From: an uncultured Eubacteriales bacterium
GTDB lineage: Bacteria; Bacillota; Clostridia; Lachnospirales; Cellulosilyticaceae
Assembly: GCA_900551325.1 (NCBI GenBank)
Contig: URVM01000001.1
Span: forward strand, 186,001-250,000
DNA length: 64,000 nt
Direction: 5' to 3'
A program made the position numbers and the translations under genes. How positions within the stretch are numbered: the first letter of the stretch is position 1; each line of letters begins with the position of its first letter. A model generated the notes under the pieces. The model had not been told where the DNA came from and did no database searches. It was given only the letters and a program-made list of their open reading frames with translations. Shown here piece after piece: positions 9,366 to 16,987 of the stretch.

Positions 9366-9440
9366 TTGTGCAACTGGCTGGTATAGTTTTCACCTTAACC
9401 CCTTTAGCTTTGCGTCATTAAGTTTCCCTAATTTTGCTAA
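9366..9440 (-). promoter_or_regulatory. c-di-GMP-I (GEMM-I) riboswitch aptamer
   Basis: On the minus strand GCAA, then an ATTAGG/CTTAAT stem capped by a GAAA tetraloop, then GACGCAAAGCTA, then GGTTAAGGT-GAAA-ACTAT, then AGCCAGTTGC. These match the GEMM-I order: P1 closing GCAA/TTGC, a GNRA-capped helix that docks on a receptor, the invariant ACGCAAAGC ligand core, and the final AGCCAG-TTGC. The bulk of family members control adhesion, motility or surface-enzyme genes. Here the only downstream gene is the secreted M60 peptidase. Whether binding turns it on or off is not decided by inspection. Confidence 0.88.
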
Positions 9441-9477
9441 ATATTCTATTTTACTACTCTAAAACATTTACTCTCTA

Positions 9478-9506
9478 AGTATAACATCTTCTTTTTTATA
9501 GCACAA
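9478..9506 (-). promoter_or_regulatory. Putative promoter of the riboswitch-M60 transcript
   Basis: Minus-strand TTGTGC (-35), 17-nt spacer, TATACT (-10). Transcription would start near 9470, about 30 nt before the aptamer. Confidence 0.55.
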
Positions 9507-9581
9507 ACCTTTTTTTACATAAATTTACATTTTTATTGTGTTTTAAACTAATATTTTTAAAATATAAAATAAAATTTTAGT

Positions 9582-10538
9582 CTACTTTAACAAATTAAAA
9601 ATACACCCTATAAAAATTGTGATTATATAAAACACATTCATTATTACAAAGTTCTTTACTGCTAAAACAAAAGTTTTTCCCTTAAATTGAAGATTGAAAA
9701 AGTCTTTAATGTTCTTATGAACAGGTTTTAATGCTATTAAAGTAAGAAGTGAAATGAAAGGTAACACACCTATTACTACTCCAACTATAACACTTATAAA
9801 GCCAATATAATAATTCCATTTGAAAACTTGTAGAGCTGCTGCTTTGCCAATATAAATTGGAAGTGTATAACGTCTATTTACAATATCTTCTTCCATATCA
9901 CAAATATTATTAGCAAGCATAATATTCGCTATACCTGCTATAGCAGGTATACTAATTATAATAATAGAGGCTATTACCTGGAGATTAACAGATATGTTGA
10001 AAAACTCTTTAGTTAGATTAAGTGCTATAACTCCTTGATCATAAATATGCACATATACAGCAAGAAAAGTTATAAGTCCACCCATCGTGAGACCTGAAAA
10101 TATTTCTCCAAACGGTGTTCTAGAAATTGGAATAGGTCCAAATGAATAAAGAATTCCGATCCCAAAACATACCATTCCTACTAATAATACTGTTAAATCT
10201 GTATTTAAAAATAGGACTACACCTAATACTGTAGATATAATAAGCATACCTATAATAACTTTCAGTACTAACTTAGGATTTAATTTATCCCTTCCTAATG
10301 CATTATGTTCTTCATAGCCAAAACCTTCTTTTTTAATAGCCTTCATATGATCTATGTAATTATTAATAGCTGTTACTGTCATATCAAAAATAATCATGCC
10401 TAGAAAAAGTAAAATGCCTTCTTTTATATTAAAATTGTCAAATCTGTATAAGGCAAAGGTTGTTCCAAGTAAATAAGGAATCACACTAGCTACTTTCGTT
10501 TGAATTTCAACAAGCTTTAAAAAACTACTTATACTCAT
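9582..10538 (-). CDS. UbiA-family prenyltransferase (DHNA polyprenyltransferase-like)
   Basis: A 318-residue polytopic membrane protein with about nine hydrophobic segments. Two Asp-rich prenyl-diphosphate motifs are visible: NNYIDHMKA (59-67) and NNICDMEED (210-218), the latter followed by RRYTLP. The first motif keeps the central Asp (D63) but has Asn and Ala where many members have further Asp. The family moves polyprenyl chains from a diphosphate to an aromatic acceptor in the membrane, as in menaquinone synthesis. No other quinone gene is in the window, so the acceptor is unknown. The start overlaps the stop of the upstream TPR gene by 4 nt (ATGA), so the two are translationally coupled. 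Confidence 0.8.
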   Translation of the reverse strand: MSISSFLKLVEIQTKVASVIPYLLGTTFALYRFDNFNIKEGILLFLGMIIFDMTVTAINNYIDHMKAIKKEGFGYEEHNALGRDKLNPKLVLKVIIGMLIISTVLGVVLFLNTDLTVLLVGMVCFGIGILYSFGPIPISRTPFGEIFSGLTMGGLITFLAVYVHIYDQGVIALNLTKEFFNISVNLQVIASIIIISIPAIAGIANIMLANNICDMEEDIVNRRYTLPIYIGKAAALQVFKWNYYIGFISVIVGVVIGVLPFISLLTLIALKPVHKNIKDFFNLQFKGKTFVLAVKNFVIMNVFYIITIFIGCIFNLLK

Positions 10539-11371
10539 TCTTGTTCTCCTTCTATTAATAATGATATCTCATCTATTTTACATTGGATTTCTTCATAAGT
10601 AAGTATATAAAGTGGAGATAGCTTCTTTTCTAATGCTATATTCCAATATTTTAATGCACCCTTATATTTTCTTTGTGTCTCTAAAAGCAATCCATAATAA
10701 TAATAAGGCTCTGGGAAATTTGCATAACCTTCTATAAGTTCTTTATAAATTTTTGCTGCTACTTTATCGTCTCCTAAGTAATAGTAACTTGTAGCAAGAT
10801 TACTTTTAATACGCTCATTTGTATCATAAAGTTTGGCTGCCCTTAAATTAAAATCCAATGCTTTTTCATAGTCTTTTGCACACAGTAATAAATAACCTAG
10901 TGTTTCATAAATAAGCATGCTATCTTTTTCATTTAGAAGTGCCTCATAGATCTCAATGGCTCTATGTAAGCCGCCTTGTTTCCAAATACAAAGTGCATTT
11001 GTTGCATTATAGTTAAGGCGCTCATTGTCACTCATATGCTCATAATCTAATGTTTCTAAAAGTTTTACTGATTCACTTATTCTACCTTCATTAATCAAAC
11101 GGTAGGCATATATGATTTTTGCCATAACAGGACAGTCTTTTAAGACAATAGCTTTTTCATAAAGCTTAAAGCTCTTTTCAATCCTACCTTTGTCATAATC
11201 TGAAGCTGCCAAAGACGCAAGTAAAGCTGCTCTTTGCCTATAAATAACCACTCCAAAAGTAGCTATAAAAACTACTATAGCTAAAACAAGATTCTTCATA
11301 ACGAATGAACAAAAGAAGCCCAAGAAAAGTCCTAGTATTAAAATAATATTGTTATACTTATTTTTTTTCAT
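10535..11371 (-). CDS. Membrane-anchored TPR-repeat protein
   Basis: The 278-residue product starts with two adjacent hydrophobic segments (about 6-22 and 25-43) that form a membrane hairpin. The rest looks like tetratricopeptide repeats (for example AASDYDKGRIEKSFKLYEKAI, YKELIEGYANFPEPYYYYGLLL). TPR arrays usually dock other proteins; the partner here is unknown. AAGGAG precedes the ATG. It overlaps the UbiA gene by 4 nt, suggesting that the two proteins work at the same membrane site. Confidence 0.75.
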   Translation of the reverse strand: MKKNKYNNIILILGLFLGFFCSFVMKNLVLAIVVFIATFGVVIYRQRAALLASLAASDYDKGRIEKSFKLYEKAIVLKDCPVMAKIIYAYRLINEGRISESVKLLETLDYEHMSDNERLNYNATNALCIWKQGGLHRAIEIYEALLNEKDSMLIYETLGYLLLCAKDYEKALDFNLRAAKLYDTNERIKSNLATSYYYLGDDKVAAKIYKELIEGYANFPEPYYYYGLLLETQRKYKGALKYWNIALEKKLSPLYILTYEEIQCKIDEISLLIEGEQE

Positions 11372-11450
11372 CTTATCTCCTTATATAGAAGGATTCACCT
11401 CCATGTAAAATATTTATTTTTGTAGTATCAATTATCTAATTAGAATTGAA

Positions 11451-12020
11451 CTATATATTAGTATACATGTCCAACTCTATTTCTAGCAATTCCATACCTT
11501 CAAATTTAAGACAAACAACCCAAGGCATTTTTTCTTTTATCATTTCAAACTTGCTATAATCAAATGTCTTATCATAATAATTTAGTATAGCACTTAAGGC
11601 TGTCCCGTGTGTTCCTATAACTATGTTCTCTCCATCATTTTCATTTAAAATTTTATGTAATGCGCTTATATTTCTTGCTTGAACTTCTCTTAAACATTCT
11701 CCCTCTTCTAATTTGTATTCAAAGTCCTCCCATTGTATTTTAGAAAAAGTATTGAAATCTTCTATCCAACCATTACTTATCTTTCTTTCTCTAAAATCTT
11801 CAACTGGGATAATCTCTAAGCCTAAATGCTCTGACAAATCTAATATAGTATCTATTGACCTTTTATAAGGACTTGAATAAAACTTAGTAATATTTTTATC
11901 TAAGAAAAATCTTGTAAGATTCTTACTAGCCTCCATCCCCTCTTGTGTAAGTGGTCTAGTTAAATCATCATGTATACTAAAATCTGGTTTTGCATGCCTT
12001 ACAAAATATAAAGTATTCAT
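11451..12020 (-). CDS. Histidine phosphatase family protein (phosphoglycerate mutase-like)
   Basis: This 189-residue cytosolic protein has the RHA phosphohistidine motif (R8-H9-A10), the second Arg in SSPYKRS (R54), the acid/base Glu in FRERKIS (E78) and the second His in VIGTHGTAL (H138). All active-site residues of the branch-1 histidine phosphatases are present, so it should be active. Small family members act as broad phosphatases or as cofactor-dependent mutases; length and sequence suit a phosphatase such as GpmB/CobC-like. GGGAGA lies before the ATG. The neighbours give no substrate clue. Confidence 0.8.
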   Translation of the reverse strand: MNTLYFVRHAKPDFSIHDDLTRPLTQEGMEASKNLTRFFLDKNITKFYSSPYKRSIDTILDLSEHLGLEIIPVEDFRERKISNGWIEDFNTFSKIQWEDFEYKLEEGECLREVQARNISALHKILNENDGENIVIGTHGTALSAILNYYDKTFDYSKFEMIKEKMPWVVCLKFEGMELLEIELDMYTNI

Positions 12021-12083
12021 TTGTCCATCTCCCTTATTTTATCATTTATCTACCTGTCTTAATCTATATATGTTATTTTACAA

Positions 12084-12536
12084 CTACTTCAATTCAGTAC
12101 ATTTAACAAAGAAAGATTTTGTTTCTTCTAGTTCTAAAGAATTTAGTACCTCCCTATATTCAACAAATTTAATATCATCTATTTCCTCATCTTTTGCTTT
12201 AATATCGCTTCTATCCCCTGTATATATAACATGATACATTATTGTTTTTTGCGATGCATATTTATATCCTTTAGGAAATTTAAAATCTATTGTTTCATTG
12301 TATCTTCTAATAATCTTATATGCCTTACTTCCTGTTTCTTCTTCAAGTTCTCCAAGTAGAGCCTCTTCTAAATTAACATCAGATTCTTCAACCCCACCTT
12401 TAGGAAAATCCCATGTACCCTTGACTTTATCATTTTCTTCCCCTTCTGTCATTACCTTAACCTTATGTACAAGTAAAACTTCATTAGACTGCATAATAAC
12501 AGCTCCTACAGCTAATCTAGTTTTTGATTTATTCAT
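12084..12536 (-). CDS. Nudix hydrolase with an altered Nudix box
   Basis: I place the start at the ATG at 12536 (150 residues), because AAAGGGGAG lies 6-7 nt upstream; the longer frame to 12587 runs through this site. A Nudix box is recognisable: FPKGGVEES..., then EEALLGELEEETG. It departs from G-x5-E-x7-R-E-U-x-E-E-x-G-U: the Arg before ELxEE is Gly, and one residue is inserted after GGVE. The ELEEE glutamates that bind the metal remain. Family members hydrolyse nucleoside diphosphates linked to another moiety; the substrate is not predictable here. It is followed on the same strand by the phosphatase gene. Confidence 0.78.
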   Translation of the reverse strand: MNKSKTRLAVGAVIMQSNEVLLVHKVKVMTEGEENDKVKGTWDFPKGGVEESDVNLEEALLGELEEETGSKAYKIIRRYNETIDFKFPKGYKYASQKTIMYHVIYTGDRSDIKAKDEEIDDIKFVEYREVLNSLELEETKSFFVKCTELK

Positions 12537-12714
12537 CTCTACTCCCCTTTTGTTAACTAAATGTAGTAACATATTAAAATTTACCAATATTTAAATAATA
12601 TGATTTATATCATCTTTCAAATTATATAATAAAAAATATTTTCTGCCTACTCACTTTAATTCTATTATATAATACAATTATCATTATTAACTTTTACTAC
12701 ATAAGGAGTATTTT

Positions 12715-13869
12715 ATGAATACCATTTATCTTGATCATGCAGCAACTGCATTTCCAAAAGCACAAGGGCTTGGTGAATGCATGCAACATTACTTTGATAC
12801 TTTGAGTGTGAATATTAATCGTTCAACTTATGCTTCTTCTACTTATGTAGAAAACATTGTTTATAGCACAAGAGAACTACTTTGTGAACTTTTCCATTTT
12901 AATGATCCTTCTCATGTTATTTTTACACCTGGTATTACCCATAGTTTAAACTATATTATTAAAGGCTATTTAAAACCTGGTGATCATTGTCTTATAAGTC
13001 CTTTTGAACATAATGCTGTAGTACGACCTCTTTGCCAGCTGGAAAAGGAAGGTATCTCTTATGATCTAATTGATTTTGAACCCTCAGGCACTCTTTGTTT
13101 AGATAATTTAAAAGCCCAAATACGACCTAACACAAAACTTGTTATTTTAACTCATGCTTCTAACGTATTTGGTAATATTCTACCTATTGAAGAAATTAGT
13201 AATTTTTTATCCTTATATCAAATCCCTGTTGTACTAGACACGGCCCAAACTGCTGGTCATATAGATATAGATTTTTATAAGCTAAAACTCTCTGCTTTAT
13301 GCTTTACAGGACATAAAGGTTTACTAGGCCCTAGCGGTATTGGCGGTATGTTGCTTACAAAAGATTTCGCAAATTCCTTAACTCCTCTAATTGCTGGGGG
13401 AACTGGAAGTGCCTCTCATCTTTTAGAGTTACCATCTTATATGCCTGATAAATTCGAATCTGGAACCCTTAATATAGGTGGTATATATGGGCTTCATCAT
13501 GCGCTTTCCTATTTAAAACAAACTTCTATTTCTACAATTCATCATCAAGAAATGCTACTTACTAAGCAATTCATAGAAGGCCTTGGAGATATACCTTCCA
13601 TTAAAGTCATGGGAGATTTTCCATTAGACCAAAGAGTAAGTACTATATCTATACAATTTTTAAATAGAGATAATGCTGATGCTGCTTATGCATTAGAACA
13701 ACAATTTGGTATACTCACCCGTTGCGGACTACATTGTACACCTCTTGCACATCAATTTTTTGGCACTTATCCTGAAGGTACTGTTCGTTTTTCTTTTGGT
13801 CATTCTAATACACAAGAAGATGTTCATTTAGCACTTGAAGCTATTGCCCAAATTTCTAATAAACACTAA
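12715..13869 (+). CDS. Class V aminotransferase / cysteine desulfurase family protein (EF2568-like)
   Basis: The 384-residue product is a PLP enzyme of the NifS/SufS type. The start MNTIYLDHAATAFPK, the PLP-ring Asp in LDTAQTAGH (D175), the Schiff-base lysine in FTGHKGLLGPSG (K201) and a loop cysteine in TRCGLHC (C337/C341) are visible. It would take sulfur (or selenium) from cysteine (or selenocysteine) as a persulfide or selenide. The subfamily often occurs with YedE/YedF/DUF3343 genes, and those three lie just downstream in convergent orientation. This suggests work in selenium or sulfur trafficking rather than general Fe-S assembly. AAGGAG precedes the ATG. Confidence 0.82.
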   Translation: MNTIYLDHAATAFPKAQGLGECMQHYFDTLSVNINRSTYASSTYVENIVYSTRELLCELFHFNDPSHVIFTPGITHSLNYIIKGYLKPGDHCLISPFEHNAVVRPLCQLEKEGISYDLIDFEPSGTLCLDNLKAQIRPNTKLVILTHASNVFGNILPIEEISNFLSLYQIPVVLDTAQTAGHIDIDFYKLKLSALCFTGHKGLLGPSGIGGMLLTKDFANSLTPLIAGGTGSASHLLELPSYMPDKFESGTLNIGGIYGLHHALSYLKQTSISTIHHQEMLLTKQFIEGLGDIPSIKVMGDFPLDQRVSTISIQFLNRDNADAAYALEQQFGILTRCGLHCTPLAHQFFGTYPEGTVRFSFGHSNTQEDVHLALEAIAQISNKH

Positions 13870-13879
13870 TTTTTCATTA

Positions 13880-13928
13880 AAAAGTCCCATATAACTAGAT
13901 TGGAACCTCTAGTTATATGGGACTCTTA
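13880..13928. terminator. Bidirectional terminator between desulfurase and DUF3343 genes
   Basis: A perfect 16-bp stem (GTCCCATATAACTAGA, 13884-13899, with its complement at 13908-13923) and an 8-nt loop. AAAAA on the left and TCTTATTT on the right serve the two convergent transcripts. Confidence 0.85.
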
Positions 13929-13964
13929 TTTAGTATAAAAAATATAAACTTTATGTATGTCCTT

Positions 13965-14201
13965 CTAATTATGTTGTAGTATAAGTTCATACTTATCTTC
14001 TACGACACGGTAAAGCCCTTCTATTTCTTCATCTTCTTCAATACCTGCTAGTAATTCTCCTTCAAATCTTATACAACTACCACAGCTTGAAGAAATCATT
14101 CTAGGTACTGGCATCATACGATAAGATATATTTTGTCTACTTAATTTTCTTCCAAATTGAATAGCTCCAAAATGGGTAAAAAATGTTGCAATATATTCCA
14201 A
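13965..14201 (-). CDS. DUF3343 small protein (putative Se/S carrier)
   Basis: A 78-residue cytosolic protein with the DUF3343 pattern: a hydrophobic start (YIATFFTHFGAIQFGRKL) and the motif MISSSCGSCIRFE with two cysteines near 39-42. The start codon is TTG, with only a weak AGG upstream, and it lies 9 nt after the TusA stop, so translation is probably coupled. The family is found next to YedE, YedF and NifS-like proteins and is thought to carry sulfur or selenium on its cysteines; that role is not proven. Confidence 0.75.
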   Translation of the reverse strand: MEYIATFFTHFGAIQFGRKLSRQNISYRMMPVPRMISSSCGSCIRFEGELLAGIEEDEEIEGLYRVVEDKYELILQHN

Positions 14202-14210
14202 TAACTTATC

Positions 14211-14426
14211 CTACTTTCTCTTAAGCTTTAGTCTATATTCTTCGCCTTCTTCTATTACTTCTACATTAAATCCTTTGCTATTACTACATCTTTTAATATT
14301 TTCTACCGCTACTTTATTATCTGCAAGTACTACAAAGGTTTCTTCCCCTTTTTTGATTGCTTCCATTGTTAAAAATACTGGTTCTGGACAAGAGCGTCCT
14401 CTTACATCAATTTCTAAACTTTTCAC
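14211..14426 (-). CDS. yedF: TusA/SirA-family sulfur-carrier protein (YedF N-domain-like)
   Basis: The 71-residue protein has the CPxP signature in RGRSCPEPV (C13), the persulfide-carrying cysteine of TusA/SirA proteins, followed by helix FLTMEAIKKG and the usual strand ending in LKLKRK. The start is GTG with AGGAGGG 9 nt upstream. Full-length selenium YedF proteins have a C-terminal DsrE-like domain of about 120 residues; this one has only the N-terminal carrier domain. It sits between YedE and DUF3343 in a three-gene operon. Confidence 0.82.
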   Translation of the reverse strand: MKSLEIDVRGRSCPEPVFLTMEAIKKGEETFVVLADNKVAVENIKRCSNSKGFNVEVIEEGEEYRLKLKRK

Positions 14427-14438
14427 TTGTTTTCCCTC

Positions 14439-15491
14439 CTAGTTCTTTACTCTACTTATATTTCCAATAGATATGATAGTTACTACAATGATTCCTACAC
14501 CTACTGCAATTTGTCCATTTAAAGTTGGACCATTACCTGATGATGCAAGTCCAAAGTTATGAGCAAATGCTGCTCCAGCCATTAGACCAAGTACGGTTAC
14601 TACTGAGTCAGTATTACCTTCACCTGATAAAATAAGTTGGCGTAATGGACACCCTCCTAGAAGTACACTTCCCCATCCTACAAGTAACATCCCTAAAAAG
14701 TTCCACACACCATCTGTATGTGCAATAGGTTGTTCTACAAATCCTAAATGAAATTGCCCTAATATCATATTGCCAATAGCTGCAACAATAATAAGTGTTA
14801 TAAAACCTGTAAGAAGATAAAAATCTTTAAACATTAATGCATCCCTAATACTTCCAACTGTACAAAAACGTGTTTTTTGAGCAAGTGCTCCTACTACTAA
14901 TCCAGCTATTAAAGAAGCTATAATAGGCGCTGCTGCTGCACCTGGACCTTTTTGACTCCAAATAAATGCACCTGGAATTGTAAGTACCATTATAAGTAAT
15001 ACCCCCATAGCTACTGGGAATACTCCACCTTCTACATAGCTTTGTGCATAAGAACGTTTAAGTGTAAATCCTTTTTGTAAGATAAAAATCCCAATACCAA
15101 TCCCTACAACGAAACCTATTAAACCAATAACTGCATTTAAGTCACCACCAGCAATTCTAAGCATCATACGAAGTGGACACCCTAGGAACATCAACGCACC
15201 AATCATTACAAAACATCCAAGTACAAATCTTGTCACAGGCGATGAGCCTCCTTTTGGTTTAAACTCTTTACCTACAAATGCCATTATGCAAGCACCAAGT
15301 ACAAGGCCTAAAATCTCTGGACGAACATTTTGTACAACCTCTGCTTTATGCAAACTTAAAGCACCCGTGATATCTCTTAAAAAGCAAGCAATACAAAACC
15401 CCATATTCCCTGGATTTCCTAGAGCTACTAACCCTACAGAAATAGCACCTATTATAGCCCCTGTTAAAATAATTTTTAAATACCTTTTCAT
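14439..15491 (-). CDS. yedE: YedE-type selenium/sulfur transporter
   Basis: A 350-residue polytopic membrane protein of the YeeE/YedE family with about ten hydrophobic segments. Two copies of the GCPLR motif (FLGCPLRMMLR and LGGCPLRQLIL), one per half, and extra cysteines in FCIACFLRD and TRFCTVGS line the transport path in this family. The family moves thiosulfate or a related chalcogen; those with this YedF/DUF3343/NifS set are proposed selenium transporters. GGTGGAGGAG precedes the ATG, and a good promoter and an inverted repeat lie upstream. Confidence 0.85.
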   Translation of the reverse strand: MKRYLKIILTGAIIGAISVGLVALGNPGNMGFCIACFLRDITGALSLHKAEVVQNVRPEILGLVLGACIMAFVGKEFKPKGGSSPVTRFVLGCFVMIGALMFLGCPLRMMLRIAGGDLNAVIGLIGFVVGIGIGIFILQKGFTLKRSYAQSYVEGGVFPVAMGVLLIMVLTIPGAFIWSQKGPGAAAAPIIASLIAGLVVGALAQKTRFCTVGSIRDALMFKDFYLLTGFITLIIVAAIGNMILGQFHLGFVEQPIAHTDGVWNFLGMLLVGWGSVLLGGCPLRQLILSGEGNTDSVVTVLGLMAGAAFAHNFGLASSGNGPTLNGQIAVGVGIIVVTIISIGNISRVKN

Positions 15492-15587
15492 TTTTCTCCT
15501 CCACCTTTTTCTTTTGTACTCTATTTAATATATAAAGCACGTTCTTTTTTGTGCATAACACCAGTGATGAAATTTCCTAAAGTATGT

Positions 15588-15619
15588 ATTATAATAAATA
15601 CTTCTTTATTTATTATAAT
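15588..15619. promoter_or_regulatory. Perfect 13-bp inverted repeat in the yedE leader
   Basis: ATTATAATAAATA, 6-nt gap, then its exact complement. It lies about 30 nt downstream of the promoter and about 97 nt before yedE. It could be an operator or an RNA hairpin; there is no T-tract. Confidence 0.45.
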
Positions 15620-15649
15620 TTCTAATGTATTTATTAAAATTCCTTATAA

Positions 15650-15677
15650 ATTATAACATATTTTGTTTTGTTGTCTA
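15650..15677 (-). promoter_or_regulatory. Promoter of the yedE operon
   Basis: Minus-strand TAGACA (-35), 16-nt spacer, TATAAT (-10). This leaves a leader of about 150 nt before yedE. Confidence 0.65.
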
Positions 15678-15712
15678 CATAATTTTAATTATTAGTATAT
15701 ATTTTTATAAAA

Positions 15713-15749
15713 ATAAAAAATCTTAAACGTATACCGTTTAAGATTTTTA
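15713..15749 (-). terminator. Terminator after the lactonase gene
   Basis: AAATCTTAAACG and CGTTTAAGATTT pair; the minus-strand side ends in TTTTTTATTTT. Confidence 0.8.
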
Positions 15750-15760
15750 ACTTATATTTA

Positions 15761-16780
15761 TTAATTTACAATTTCCTCTATAAAACTAACTTGTGGAAAT
15801 TCTATTTCTTCTATTAATTTACCTAGTTTTCCACTTTTAGTGTCTACTTCTACTATGTTTACTTCTCCACTTTTTTGATTTGCTATAAGAAGATATTGAT
15901 CGTCTTGTGTAAGTGCAATATGTCTTGGCCAGCATCCATAAACACTTGTTTCTTGTACATAGACTAATTTGCCATCTTCTTTAATAGATAGTTGTGTAAT
16001 GGTATCCATTCCTCTATTAGCAGTGTATAGCATGGTTCCTTCTTTATTTATACAAACTGTTGCACCGTAGCTTTCTCTATTTTGCTCCTTAAGAAGTTCT
16101 ATAGTCTGAATAATTTCTAGGCTACCATCTGCCTTATCTCCTTTTAGAACAAATATACGATTAGAATACTCAGTTATAACATAAGCTACCTCTAAAGTTG
16201 GATGCCACTTCATATGCCTTGGCCCCTCACCTAATGGAAGTTGCAAATATGGAAACCCTTCATTTACTATAATGCCTTTTTCATCTAGCTTGTAGCATAC
16301 AATTTGATCGCTTGCTATATTAACCCCATATGCATAATCTTCCTTAGGTGAAGGCACCATACAATGAGCCCTTGATATCCCTTCTTGGTTTGCTTCTTGT
16401 TTTACAAAACTTAGCACGTCAAACTTCCCATCTTCACCTACTTTAATGGCAAATACATGACCAGTTCCATAACACGCACCTAATAACATAGACCAGCTCT
16501 TTACATATGCAATATGACATAAATCCGTTCCTGGTAAGGTAATTGTATCTAGTAGTTCAAGTTCTGTTTCATTTATATTATGAATACTTACTATAGCTTC
16601 ATCTCCCTTTTCTTGTATCATAACAAGTCTATCATTTGCTTGTACAAGAAAAGATGGATTCTCATAACCACTATAAAGTTTTTTTTGTACAACTTTGCCT
16701 TCTTTATTTACTTCATAACGTCCTATAGTTCCTTCTTCTTTTTTTCCATAGCCTGAAGCTACTAGTGTATATGCGCTCAT
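15761..16780 (-). CDS. Lactonase-family beta-propeller protein (6-phosphogluconolactonase-like)
   Basis: The 339-residue protein has no signal peptide and shows repeating propeller-blade units; HPTLEVAYVITEYSNRIFVL, CINKEGTMLYTANRGMDTITQL and LTQDDQYLLIANQKSGEVNIV are three of them. These match the seven-bladed Pgl/YbhE/YkgB family, which opens 6-phosphogluconolactone or related sugar lactones. GGAGAAAATAAA precedes the ATG. It has its own terminator and is not overlapped by neighbours. The true lactone is not indicated by the sequence. Confidence 0.8.
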   Translation of the reverse strand: MSAYTLVASGYGKKEEGTIGRYEVNKEGKVVQKKLYSGYENPSFLVQANDRLVMIQEKGDEAIVSIHNINETELELLDTITLPGTDLCHIAYVKSWSMLLGACYGTGHVFAIKVGEDGKFDVLSFVKQEANQEGISRAHCMVPSPKEDYAYGVNIASDQIVCYKLDEKGIIVNEGFPYLQLPLGEGPRHMKWHPTLEVAYVITEYSNRIFVLKGDKADGSLEIIQTIELLKEQNRESYGATVCINKEGTMLYTANRGMDTITQLSIKEDGKLVYVQETSVYGCWPRHIALTQDDQYLLIANQKSGEVNIVEVDTKSGKLGKLIEEIEFPQVSFIEEIVN

Positions 16781-16944
16781 TTTATTTTCTCCATTCTACT
16801 CATTTGTAAAATTTTATCTTGTATTATTATTCTACTCTTTATTAATGTAACACTTCTTAAAATAGATTGCATTATTTATAAATACATATATAAAAGATAA
16901 ATCCTTCTTTAAAACCCATGTAAAATCCCCCTTTAAACTTTAAA

Positions 16945-16980
16945 ATCCCCATAAAACCTATTTCTAAGTTTTATGAGGAT
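16945..16980 (-). terminator. Terminator after the cello-oligosaccharide importer genes
   Basis: ATCCCCATAAAAC pairs with GTTTTATGAGGAT (one mismatch). It lies immediately past the stop of the permease at 16988 and is followed on the minus strand by a short T-tract. Confidence 0.65.
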
Positions 16981-16987
16981 GAATAGT

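Noticed and set aside
9582..9600. Terminator after the UbiA gene
   Set aside because: Only a weak AT-rich self-complementary run is visible; not strong enough to call.
15346..15561. Alternative frame at the yedE start
   Set aside because: Shares the yedE start region in another frame, without a ribosome binding site; YedE matches its family well.
15541..15760. Riboswitch in the yedE leader
   Set aside because: Apart from the inverted repeat I find no conserved motif of a known riboswitch class.
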